NCBI GenBank assembly: GCA_025350145.1
Contig: JANXYH010000104.1
Coordinates: 1 to 64,000, forward strand
DNA from: Burkholderiales bacterium
Lineage (GTDB): Bacteria > Pseudomonadota > Gammaproteobacteria > Burkholderiales > Burkholderiaceae_C
Direction of reading: 5' to 3'
DNA: 64,000 nucleotides
Both the position numbers and the translations under genes were made by a program. Below, one piece after another: positions 25,174 through 33,106 of this stretch. A model generated the notes under the pieces. It was not told the DNA's origin. It searched no databases and saw only the letters and a program-made list of their open reading frames with translations. Numbering within the stretch: position 1 is the stretch's first letter; each line of letters begins with the position of its first letter.

Positions 25174-26505
25174 ATGCGTTTTTGGTCGGGATTGGCCGTG
25201 ATGGCCTGGTCGGTGTCGATGCTGGCGGGCTGCGGCGGCGGCAGCGGCGGCAGCAAGACGGCGCAACTGCGGTTGCTCAATGCCAGCGTGGGCTACCCTT
25301 CGCTGGACATGTCGGTCAACGCGGTGGTGCAGAACGCCGCCGTGGCCTATGGCGCTGTCGGCAGCTATGCAGGCGTCACCACCGATGCCTTCACCAACGC
25401 GGTGGCGGTCGCCGGTTCGACCAACGCGCTGACCTCGGCCAGCCGCTCGTTGACCAAAGACACCAACTACACCCTGGTGGCCTACGGTTGGCAAGGCGCG
25501 CTCAAGACCGCGCTGATCCAGGAAAACGTCGCTGCGGCGGCGGCCAATCAGGCCAGTCTGCAGGTCTTGAACCTGGCGGTGGATGCGGGCAGCGTTGATG
25601 TCTACCTGACCGGCAGCACCGACGCGCTGACCGCCGCCTCGCCGGTGGCCACCAGCGTCCCTGCCGGCGGCGGCAGCGTCTACAACGCCGTCGGCGTGGG
25701 CACCTTTCGCCTGCGCGTGACGGGTGCCGGCGACAAGAACGACCTGCGCCTGGATGTGCCCGGATTCACCCTCAGCAGTACCCAGGTGGCGGTGCTGCTG
25801 CTGACGCCGGGCGTGGCCTCGGGCACGGCGGTGGCCACAGGCGGGGTCTTGGTCAGCGGCATCGGCCTGCTCCAGGCCGGCGCCAGCACGGCGTTTGCCA
25901 ACACCTCGTCGCGGGTCAGGCTGGTGGCGGGATTGACCGGCTCGGCGACGGTCGGCGCGACGCTCGGCGGCACCGATCTGCTCAGCGGGATCGGGTCGGT
26001 GGTGTCGCCGGCCGCCTTCAACGGCTATGTCCAGCTTCCGGCCTCGGCCAGCGCGGCGCTGACGCTGACTGTCAACGGCACGCCGCTGACGATGGTCGGC
26101 CAGTCGCTGGCTGCCGGCGCCGACTACAGCCTGCTGGTCTGGGGCACCTCGGCCAGCCCCAAGCTGTCGCTGATCGCTGATGACAACCGCCTGCCGACCG
26201 CCTCTGGGGTGTCCAAGATGCGCCTGGTCAACGCGATGTCGGGTGCGCCTCTGGGTCAGCTCAGCCTGATCGGCGATCAGGGCGTGCTGGCCGCCACGGT
26301 GGCGCAGGGCACGGCGTCGGCGTACTTCCCCAACCTGATCGCCAGCGGCACGCCGACGGCGAACTTCCAGGTCTACTCGTCGTCGACGCTGATGGAGAAC
26401 CTGAGCCTCAAGACCGTGCTGCCCAAAGGGGTCTACACCTTCTACATGTTTGGCGATACCGCCGACTCGACCACCTGGTTCCCCTTGATCCACCCCGACC
26501 GCTAA
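25174..26505 (+). CDS. DUF4397 lipoprotein
   Basis: Lipoprotein signal with lipobox (SVSMLAGC) and a Gly/Ser tether. It has two DUF4397 beta-sandwich repeats: first AQLRLLNASVGYPSLDMSVNAV, second SKMRLVNAMSGAPLGQLSLIG. Between them is a second, degenerate set (SRVRLVAGLTG). The whole of the exported part is Ser/Thr/Val-rich, like surface beta proteins. The GGAG at -10 supports the ATG. It is probably an outer-membrane-anchored protein of unknown role and is transcribed alone, ending in a strong terminator. Confidence 0.82.
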   Translation: MRFWSGLAVMAWSVSMLAGCGGGSGGSKTAQLRLLNASVGYPSLDMSVNAVVQNAAVAYGAVGSYAGVTTDAFTNAVAVAGSTNALTSASRSLTKDTNYTLVAYGWQGALKTALIQENVAAAAANQASLQVLNLAVDAGSVDVYLTGSTDALTAASPVATSVPAGGGSVYNAVGVGTFRLRVTGAGDKNDLRLDVPGFTLSSTQVAVLLLTPGVASGTAVATGGVLVSGIGLLQAGASTAFANTSSRVRLVAGLTGSATVGATLGGTDLLSGIGSVVSPAAFNGYVQLPASASAALTLTVNGTPLTMVGQSLAAGADYSLLVWGTSASPKLSLIADDNRLPTASGVSKMRLVNAMSGAPLGQLSLIGDQGVLAATVAQGTASAYFPNLIASGTPTANFQVYSSSTLMENLSLKTVLPKGVYTFYMFGDTADSTTWFPLIHPDR

Positions 26506-26523
26506 AGGCGCGTTGAGCAGGTA

Positions 26524-26552
26524 AAAAAAAGGGGCCCGCGAGGCCCCTTTTT
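26524..26552 (+). terminator. Rho-independent terminator, bidirectional
   Basis: AAAAAGGGGCC-CGCGA-GGCCCCTTTTT is a long perfect stem with A-run and T-run flanks, so it works on both strands. It separates the DUF4397 gene (19 bases upstream) from the convergent pirin gene. Confidence 0.92.
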
Positions 26553-26583
26553 GCTGGCCGCTGTGGCCGCACCGGCGGCAGCT

Positions 26584-27453
26584 TCAGGCCAGGCGCCCGG
26601 CCTGAAAGTCCTCCACCGCCTGAATCAGTTGCTCGCGCGTGTTCATCACGAACGGGCCATGCTGGGCGATGGGCTCGTGCAGTGGCGCACCGGCAATCAA
26701 CAGGGCGCGCGAGGCCTGGTCGCCGGCCCGCAGCACCACCCCGTCGCTGGCCGGCGAGTTGGCCAGGATCGCCATCCGCTGGCGCGGCACGGCGGTGCCG
26801 GCGATGTCCAGCTCGCCACGGTAGACGTAGACAAAGGCGTTGTGTCCGGCCGGCAGGGGTTGGCCGAATTCGGCGCCTGCGGCCAGGTGCAGATCGAGGT
26901 ACAGCGGCGCGGTGCGCGGGCGCTGGATCGCACCTTCGGTGCCCTGCGCGCTGCCGGCGATGACACGCACGGTCACGCCTGCGGCCTGCACCTCGGGCAC
27001 CTGCGCGCTGGGGATGTCGCGGTACCAGGGCGGGATCATCTTGTCGGCGCTGTGCAGGTTCAGCCAGAGCTGGAAGCCCTCCATCACGCCCTCTTCCTGT
27101 TCGGGCAGCTCGCTGTGGATGACGCCACGTCCAGCGGTCATCCACTGCACCCCGCCGTTGCTCAGCAGGCCAGAATTGCCGGCCGAATCGTGGTGCCGCA
27201 TGCGCCCGGCGATCATGTAGGTGACGGTCTCGAAGCCGCGGTGCGGATGGTTAGGAAAGCCACCGATGTAGTCACCCGGGTTGTCCGAGCCAAAGGCGTC
27301 GAGCATCAAGAAGGGGTCAAGCCGGCGTTGCAGGTTCTGCGTCAGCACGCGGGTGAGCTTGACGCCGTCGCCATCGCTGGTGGCCTGGCCGACGATCAGG
27401 CGTTCGACCTGGCGCGGCGCGAGGATGGGGTGGGGGGCAGTGGTTATCGTCAT
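26584..27453 (-). CDS. Pirin-family protein
   Basis: A bicupin. The N-terminal metal site appears as NHPHRGFETVTYMIAGRMRHHDSAG with a later GRGVIHSE, and the C-terminal cupin has the YVYRGELDIAG turn. Pirins are cytoplasmic iron proteins and some have quercetinase activity. 289 residues is standard. I place the start at the ATG 27453 (MTITTAPHP); the earlier part of the ORF track entry overlaps the divergent thioesterase in another frame. Confidence 0.9.
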   Translation of the reverse strand: MTITTAPHPILAPRQVERLIVGQATSDGDGVKLTRVLTQNLQRRLDPFLMLDAFGSDNPGDYIGGFPNHPHRGFETVTYMIAGRMRHHDSAGNSGLLSNGGVQWMTAGRGVIHSELPEQEEGVMEGFQLWLNLHSADKMIPPWYRDIPSAQVPEVQAAGVTVRVIAGSAQGTEGAIQRPRTAPLYLDLHLAAGAEFGQPLPAGHNAFVYVYRGELDIAGTAVPRQRMAILANSPASDGVVLRAGDQASRALLIAGAPLHEPIAQHGPFVMNTREQLIQAVEDFQAGRLA

Positions 27454-27616
27454 CGGCAGATGTTGGCACAGCGGCGTCGGCGCAGGCCAAAGCCCTTTTT
27501 GAACTTGATCTTCAACCCGGCGCGCCCGCCGTGCGGCATTTGCCAGCGCTGGGGCCCATGACCATGACCCATGCCCCTGGCTTAGCCGACTCAGATGTCC
27601 GCCTAAACTCCCGGCC

Positions 27617-28039
27617 ATGCCCATCTGGAAAAGCCCCGTCTCGATCGAGATCCTGACCCAAAGCCACCTCGACACCGCCGTGCAAAGGCTGGGCATCGAG
27701 TTCCTTGAAGTCGGTGACGACTTCATCCGTGGTCGTGTGCCGGTCGACACCCGCACCCGCCAACCCCATGGCCTGCTGCACGGCGGCGTGTCGGTGGTGC
27801 TGGCAGAGACGCTGGGTTCCTGCGGCGCCGCCTATTCGGCCGAGCCCGGCACCCGGGTGGTCGGGCTGGACATCAACGCCAACCACCTGCGGGGCCCGAC
27901 TTCGGGCTGGGTCATCGGGGAGGCCAGGCCGGTGCACATCGGCCGGGCGACCCAGGTCTGGCAGATCGACATGCGCGACGACCAAGGCCGCCTGACTTGC
28001 GTGTCGCGGATCACGATGGCGGTGCTGGCGCAGCGCTGA
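27617..28039 (+). CDS. Hotdog-fold thioesterase, PaaI/YdiI family
   Basis: A 140-residue single hotdog domain. QPHGLLHGGVSVVLAETLGS holds the catalytic glutamate/aspartate region, and VGLDINANHLRG is the strand typical of 1,4-dihydroxy-2-naphthoyl-CoA or phenylacetyl-CoA type thioesterases. The true acyl-CoA substrate is not determined. It is divergent from pirin and convergent with the adenosyltransferase (10 bases). Confidence 0.88.
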   Translation: MPIWKSPVSIEILTQSHLDTAVQRLGIEFLEVGDDFIRGRVPVDTRTRQPHGLLHGGVSVVLAETLGSCGAAYSAEPGTRVVGLDINANHLRGPTSGWVIGEARPVHIGRATQVWQIDMRDDQGRLTCVSRITMAVLAQR

Positions 28040-28049
28040 GGCTACGCCC

Positions 28050-28631
28050 TCAGTCCGCAGCCTGCGCGGCCGCCAGCCGGGTGCTGTGCCAATACACATC
28101 GTCGCCACCCAGGCCGTCAAGGTTGGCGCGGTTGAGCACCCGCGCCAGCACGAACAGCAGGTCGGACAGGCGGTTGAGGAACTGGCGCGGGGCGTCGTTG
28201 ACGGCCTGCGCCGCCGCCAAGGCCACCAGCGCGCGCTCGGCCCGCCGCGCCACGCTGCGGCTGACATGGGCCAGCGCAGCGCTGCGGGTGCCGGCGGGCA
28301 GGATGAATTCGGCCAGCCGGGGCAGTTGGGCGTTGTGTTCGGCCAGCGCCTGATCCAGCGCCAGCACGGCCTCGGGCTTGAGCAGGCGGTAGCCCGGAAT
28401 CGACAACTCGCCGCCGAGGTTGAACAGCTCATGCTGGACCGTCACCAGCAGGCTGCGCACGGCCTCGGGCAGCGGCTCGGCCAGCAGCACGCCCAGCGTC
28501 GAGTTCAGCTCGTCGACCTCGCCCATGGCCTGCACCCGCAGGTGGTCCTTGGCTACCCGGCTGCCGTCGCCCAGGCCGGTCGTGCCGTCGTCGCCGGTAC
28601 GGGTAGCGATCTGGGTCAGGCGGTTGGACAT
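28050..28631 (-). CDS. Cob(I)alamin adenosyltransferase, PduO type
   Basis: Transfers the adenosyl group of ATP to cob(I)alamin, making coenzyme B12. The ATP loop TRTGDDGTTGLGDGSRVAKD is at the N-terminus, and the helical bundle carries SRSVARRAERALVAL and FLNRLSDLLFVLARVLN, the signature of this family. The enzyme is a cytoplasmic trimer. The length of 193 is normal. No other cobalamin genes are near, so it probably serves a B12-dependent enzyme elsewhere. Confidence 0.92.
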   Translation of the reverse strand: MSNRLTQIATRTGDDGTTGLGDGSRVAKDHLRVQAMGEVDELNSTLGVLLAEPLPEAVRSLLVTVQHELFNLGGELSIPGYRLLKPEAVLALDQALAEHNAQLPRLAEFILPAGTRSAALAHVSRSVARRAERALVALAAAQAVNDAPRQFLNRLSDLLFVLARVLNRANLDGLGGDDVYWHSTRLAAAQAAD

Positions 28632-28717
28632 GGCGGCGCGGCGGTTGGGTCAAAGAAGGCGCGATCATGCCAGCCGGGGCTTCTAAAATTGGCGCCTCAA
28701 TGGCCGGAGAGATGCCC

Positions 28718-30139
28718 ATGAACGCGCCCCTGAACCACGCCCTGCTGCCCCTGTTTGAACCGCGCCCGATGCCGGCGCAGATGCTGTCGGCCCTGCGCGA
28801 GCGCTTTGGCCCGCGCTGCTCCACCGTGGCGTCGGTGCGCGACCAACATGGGCGCGATGAATCGCCGTTCGAGGTGCCGCCGCCCGAAGCGGTGGTGTTT
28901 GTCGAATCCACCGCCGAGGTGGCGGCGGTAGTCGCGCTGGCGGCGCAGCACAAGGTGCCGGTGATCCCCTTCGGCGTCGGCTCCTCGCTGGAAGGCCACC
29001 TGCTGGCGGTGCAGGGCGGCGTCAGCATCGACACCTCGGGCATGAACCGCATCCTGCAGCTCAACGCCGAAGACCTGACCGTCACCGTCCAGCCCGGCGT
29101 GACGCGGATGCAGCTCAACGAGGAAATCCGCCACAGCGGCCTGTTCTTTCCGATCGACCCGGGTGCCAACGCCTCGCTCGGCGGCATGACCGCCACCCGC
29201 GCCTCGGGCACCAACGCCGTGCGCTACGGCACCATGCGCGAATTGGTGCTGGCGCTGGAAGTGGTCACCGCCCAGGGCGAGGTCATCCGCACCGGAACCC
29301 GGGCGAAAAAGAGCAGTGCCGGCTACGACCTGACCCGGCTGATGGTGGGCAGCGAGGGCACGCTCGGCGTGGTCACTGAAATCACCTTGAAGCTGTTCCC
29401 GCAGCCCGAATCGGCGTCGGCTGCGGTCGTCCACTTCCCCAGCGTCGATGCCGCCGTCAAGGTGGCGATCCAGACCATCCAGATGGGTGTGCCGATTGCC
29501 CGCTGCGAATTGCTCGACAGCAACGCGGTGCGCTTCGTCAACCGCCACGACAAGCTCCAGTTGCGCGAGTCACCGATGCTGCTGATGGAGTTCCACGGCA
29601 GCCCGGCCGGCGTGGCCGAGCAGGCGCAGACGGTGCAAGACATCGCCGCCGAGCACGGCGGTGAAGGTTTCGAGTGGGCGACCACGCCCGAGGACCGCAG
29701 CCGGCTCTGGGCTGCCCGCCACCGCGCCTATTTCGCCGGCATGTCGGCCAACCCCGGCTGCCGCACCGTTACCACCGACGCCTGTGTGCCGATCTCACGC
29801 CTGGCCGAATGCATTGCTCAGGCGGTGGACCAGGCCGACGCCAGCGGCCTGCCCTACTACATCGTCGGCCATGTCGGCGACGGCAACTTCCACGTCGCCT
29901 ACCTGGTGGACCCGCTGCAACCGGCGCAGCGCGAGCGGGCCGAGGCGCTCAACGACGCGCTGGTCCACCACGCCATCTCGCTGCAAGGCACCTGCACCGG
30001 CGAGCACGGCATCGGCCTGCACAAGCAGGGTTTTCTGATCGACGAGACCGGTCAGGCGGCGGTTGAGATGATGCGCACGATCAAGCGTGCGCTTGATCCG
30101 CACAACATCCTCAACCCGGGCAAGATCTTCGCGCTCTGA
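28718..30139 (+). CDS. FAD-linked 2-hydroxyacid oxidase, GlcD/DLD type
   Basis: Its FAD-binding PCMH domain has VIPFGVGSSLEGH, NAEDLTVTVQPGVTRMQLN, FPIDPGANASLGGMTATRASGTNAVRYGTM and GYDLTRLMVGSEGTLGVVTE. The C-terminal FAD-oxidase cap ends in GHVGDGNFHV and GTCTGEHGIGLHK. It oxidises a D-2-hydroxyacid such as D-lactate or glycolate. I choose the ATG at 28718 (MNAPLNH) with GGAGAG 6 bases upstream. The track start at 28667 is too far up. No glcEF partner genes are present, so it may be a stand-alone D-lactate dehydrogenase. A TAAAAT (28684) may be its -10 box. Confidence 0.88.
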   Translation: MNAPLNHALLPLFEPRPMPAQMLSALRERFGPRCSTVASVRDQHGRDESPFEVPPPEAVVFVESTAEVAAVVALAAQHKVPVIPFGVGSSLEGHLLAVQGGVSIDTSGMNRILQLNAEDLTVTVQPGVTRMQLNEEIRHSGLFFPIDPGANASLGGMTATRASGTNAVRYGTMRELVLALEVVTAQGEVIRTGTRAKKSSAGYDLTRLMVGSEGTLGVVTEITLKLFPQPESASAAVVHFPSVDAAVKVAIQTIQMGVPIARCELLDSNAVRFVNRHDKLQLRESPMLLMEFHGSPAGVAEQAQTVQDIAAEHGGEGFEWATTPEDRSRLWAARHRAYFAGMSANPGCRTVTTDACVPISRLAECIAQAVDQADASGLPYYIVGHVGDGNFHVAYLVDPLQPAQRERAEALNDALVHHAISLQGTCTGEHGIGLHKQGFLIDETGQAAVEMMRTIKRALDPHNILNPGKIFAL

Positions 30140-30158
30140 CCTGAACCTTCGCGCGCTG

Positions 30159-30180
30159 CGCCCGCCTCAATTGGCGGGCG
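30159..30180 (-). terminator. Hairpin at the convergent ends of the GlcD-type and spoVR genes
   Basis: CGCCCGCC-TCAATT-GGCGGGCG forms an 8-bp stem across the spoVR stop codon and 20 bases after the oxidase stop. There is no T-run. It may work as a bidirectional 3' end. Confidence 0.35.
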
Positions 30181-31789
30181 GCGGCGCCACAGTCCAGCGC
30201 TTGGTCACGTCGCCCTTGGCATTGGCGCTTTCCAGGTGCACGCCGAAGCCCCACAGCCGGGCGACATGCCGGAGCACCTCTTGGGCGCTGTCGTCCAAAG
30301 GCCGGTCGTTGTGCTGGAAGTGGCGCAGCGTCAGCGAACGGTCGCCGCGCAGGTTGACGTTCCAGACTTGGATATTGGGCTCGCGCGAGCCCAAATCGTA
30401 TTGCCGGGACAGGGCTTCACGGACCCGCCGGTAGCCCGCGTCGTCGTGGATCGCCGCGACTTCCAGCTCCGATTTCTTCTCGTCATCGCAGATCGCAAAC
30501 AAGCGGAAGTCACGCATCAGCTTGGGGCTGAGAAACTGGCCGACGAAACTCTCGTCCTTGTAGTTGCGCATCGCCGCGTCGAGGGTCGGCAGCCAATCTG
30601 CGCCGGCAATATCGGGAAACCAACTGCGGTCCTCATCGGTCGGCGCTTCGCAGATCCGCTTCAAATCGGTGTACATCGCAAAACCCAGCGCATAGGGGTT
30701 CAGGCCTGAATAACCGCGCTCGCCCACCCGCGGCTGGTAGACGACATTGGTGTGCGCCTTCAGCCACTCGATCATGACCCCTTCGGTCAAATGCCCATCG
30801 TCGTACATTTGGTTGAGCAAACGGTGGTGCCAGAACGTCGCCCAACCCTCGTTCATGACCTGGGTCTGGCGCTGTGGGTAAAAATACTGGGCGACCTTGC
30901 GGACGATCCGCACGATTTCGCGCTGCCACGACTCCAGCAACGGCGCGTTCTTCTCTACGAAATACAGCAGGTTTTCTTCGGGCTCGACCGGAAAGCGTTT
31001 TGCGGTGGCCGGTTCATCGACCTTTTCGGCACGTTTGGGGAGCGTCCGCCAGAGGTCATTGACCTGCTGCTGGGCATAGGCCTCGCGGTCGCGCGCTTCG
31101 CTCAGTTCCTGCGCCAGGCTTTTGCGGCTGGGCCGCCGGTAGCGGTCCACGCCATGGTTGGCGAGCGCATGACAGGAATCGATGAACAATTCCACCGCGG
31201 CCAGCCCGTGGCGCTCTTCGCACTCCGCCACATAATGTTTGGCGTAGACCAGATAGTCGATGATCGAGGCCGCATCGGTCCACATCCGGAACAGATAATT
31301 GCCCTTGAAGAAACTGTTGTGGCCATAGGCCGCGTGGGCGATCACCAGCGCCTGCATCGCGGTGGTGTTTTCTTCCATCAGATAGCTGATGCAGGGGTTG
31401 GAATTGATGACAATCTCATAGGCCAGCCCCATCGCCCCCCGCCGATAGTTCTTCTCGGTCGCGATAAATTCTTTTCCGTAACTCCAGTGGCGGTAATTGA
31501 CAGGCATGCCGACGCTTGAATAAGCATCCATCATCTGTTCGGCCGTGATGATTTCCAACTGGTTCGGATAAGTGTCCAGCCCAAACCGTTCAGCGGTGCG
31601 CCGGATCACCTCGTGGTAGCGTTCGATGAGTTCGAACGTCCAATCACTCAGGCCGGGCAGGGTCTGCGCCGGGCGCCCGGTCTGAGGCAGCGGGCGGCGC
31701 AATCGGGCCTGGCCGACGCGGCGGTCGCCTTCGCTCGGAATCCGTTCTGGCCGGTGCGAGCGCCGGCGCTCGGCAAAGGTGGTGGTCAT
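30167..31789 (-). CDS. spoVR: SpoVR-family protein
   Basis: Matches the SpoVR/YcgB family: LPGLSDWTFELIERYHEVIRR, YPNQLEIITAEQMMDAYSSVGMP, an NYRRGAMGLAYEIVINSNPC stretch, HAAYGHNSFFKGNYLF, and WLKAHTNVVYQP. Its role in non-sporulating bacteria is unclear, but it is almost always encoded with yeaG and yeaH and is linked to stationary-phase and nitrogen-starvation responses. The ATG overlaps the yeaH stop as ATGA. The first 40 residues are Arg-rich and unlike E. coli YcgB. G+C is lower than in flanking genes. Confidence 0.92.
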   Translation of the reverse strand: MTTTFAERRRSHRPERIPSEGDRRVGQARLRRPLPQTGRPAQTLPGLSDWTFELIERYHEVIRRTAERFGLDTYPNQLEIITAEQMMDAYSSVGMPVNYRHWSYGKEFIATEKNYRRGAMGLAYEIVINSNPCISYLMEENTTAMQALVIAHAAYGHNSFFKGNYLFRMWTDAASIIDYLVYAKHYVAECEERHGLAAVELFIDSCHALANHGVDRYRRPSRKSLAQELSEARDREAYAQQQVNDLWRTLPKRAEKVDEPATAKRFPVEPEENLLYFVEKNAPLLESWQREIVRIVRKVAQYFYPQRQTQVMNEGWATFWHHRLLNQMYDDGHLTEGVMIEWLKAHTNVVYQPRVGERGYSGLNPYALGFAMYTDLKRICEAPTDEDRSWFPDIAGADWLPTLDAAMRNYKDESFVGQFLSPKLMRDFRLFAICDDEKKSELEVAAIHDDAGYRRVREALSRQYDLGSREPNIQVWNVNLRGDRSLTLRHFQHNDRPLDDSAQEVLRHVARLWGFGVHLESANAKGDVTKRWTVAPPPAN

Positions 31790-33069
31790 GCGCTCGCCCC
31801 CTCCTTTTTGAACAGGTCGCGAAACACGGGGTAAATCTGATCGGCGCTGACCGCCTTGCGCAAGGCGAAGTGCTTGTGCGATTCGCTGAGTTGCGCATAC
31901 TCGGTCCAGAGATTTTGCTCTTCTGCCGCGACCTGGACATAGGCGAAATAGCGGACCATTGGCAAAATCTTGTCGGCCAGCAATTCACGGCAGCGGCCAG
32001 AGTCATGGTGCCAATTGTCGCCATCACTCGCCTGGGCCGCGTAGATATTCCAGTCGGCCGGGTTGTAACGGGCGCGGATGATCTGCTCCATCAGCACCAG
32101 CGCCGAGGAGACTACCGTGCCGCCGGTCTCACGGGCATGGAAAAAATTCTGCTCATCGACCTCTTGCGCCTGGGTGTGGTGGCGAATGAAGACGATGTCG
32201 ATTTTTTCATAGTGCCGGGTCAAGAACAGATAAAGCAGGATGAAGAACCGCTTCGACAATTCTTTGCGCGCTTCGTCCATCGAGCCTGAAATATCCATCA
32301 GGCAAAACATCACGGCGCGGCTCGTCGGCACCGGCACACGGACCCGCGCTCGGTAACGCAGGTCAATCGGGTCGAGAAATGGGATGCGCTTGATCCGGGC
32401 GCGCAGCAATATGATATTGGCTTCGACCCCACGCATTTCTTGCTGCGCGGTCGCGTCGCCATGGCGGGCCGCTTGCTGCAGTCGCAGCAGCAGTTCCTCG
32501 GCCTCACGCAATTCACGTCGCGGCGCCGCGCCCAGGGCGATCCGGCGACCGATCGCGCCGCGCATCGAGCGCACCACATGCAGGTTGTTCGGGGTGCCGT
32601 CGCTCGAATACCCTGCGCGGTGGGTTTTCCATTCCGGGGTTTCGGCGAGGTTGTTCCGGATCAGGTTCGGCAAGGCCAGATCTTCGAAAAAGATCTGCAT
32701 GAACTCTTCCTTCGACAGGCTGAAGCTGAAGTCGTCCTCGCCCTCACCCGAGTCGGTCGCCTGGCCCTTGCCCACGCCGCCTGCCGCGCCACCTTGGGGG
32801 CGCTTGATGCGGTCGCCCCGCACATAATCCTGGTTGCCCGGATGGACAATCTCGCGGACACCGCCTTGGGTATGGTGGAAGACCGGCTCGGAGAGGTCCT
32901 TCTTGGGGATGTGAATCTCTTCGCCGCGCGCCAGATCCTTGATCGAGCGACCGTCCACCGCGCGCCTGACGGCGTCGCGGATCTGGGTCTTGTAGCGCCG
33001 CACGAAGCGCTCGCGGTTGCCGATCGACTTGTTTTTGCCGGCCAGCCGTCGGTCGATGATTTGCTGCAT
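31786..33069 (-). CDS. yeaH: YeaH/YhbH family protein (DUF444), VWA-like
   Basis: 427 residues, matching the E. coli YeaH length when started at ATG 33069 (MQQIIDRRLAGKNKSIGNRERFVRRYK). A Gly-rich linker region (RPQGGAAGGVGKGQ) follows, then a von Willebrand A-like domain with the metal-site motif FCLMDISGSMDEARKELSKR, and IDIVFIRHHTQAQEVDE with GGTVVSSAL. It is the middle gene of the yeaG-yeaH-spoVR unit. In enterobacteria yeaGH is sigma-S dependent and needed for sustained nitrogen starvation survival. It lies 37 bases downstream of yeaG. Confidence 0.93.
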   Translation of the reverse strand: MQQIIDRRLAGKNKSIGNRERFVRRYKTQIRDAVRRAVDGRSIKDLARGEEIHIPKKDLSEPVFHHTQGGVREIVHPGNQDYVRGDRIKRPQGGAAGGVGKGQATDSGEGEDDFSFSLSKEEFMQIFFEDLALPNLIRNNLAETPEWKTHRAGYSSDGTPNNLHVVRSMRGAIGRRIALGAAPRRELREAEELLLRLQQAARHGDATAQQEMRGVEANIILLRARIKRIPFLDPIDLRYRARVRVPVPTSRAVMFCLMDISGSMDEARKELSKRFFILLYLFLTRHYEKIDIVFIRHHTQAQEVDEQNFFHARETGGTVVSSALVLMEQIIRARYNPADWNIYAAQASDGDNWHHDSGRCRELLADKILPMVRYFAYVQVAAEEQNLWTEYAQLSESHKHFALRKAVSADQIYPVFRDLFKKEGASA

Positions 33070-33106
33070 CACTTGGCCATCCCAATTGTGCAAAGCGGCC
33101 GTTGGC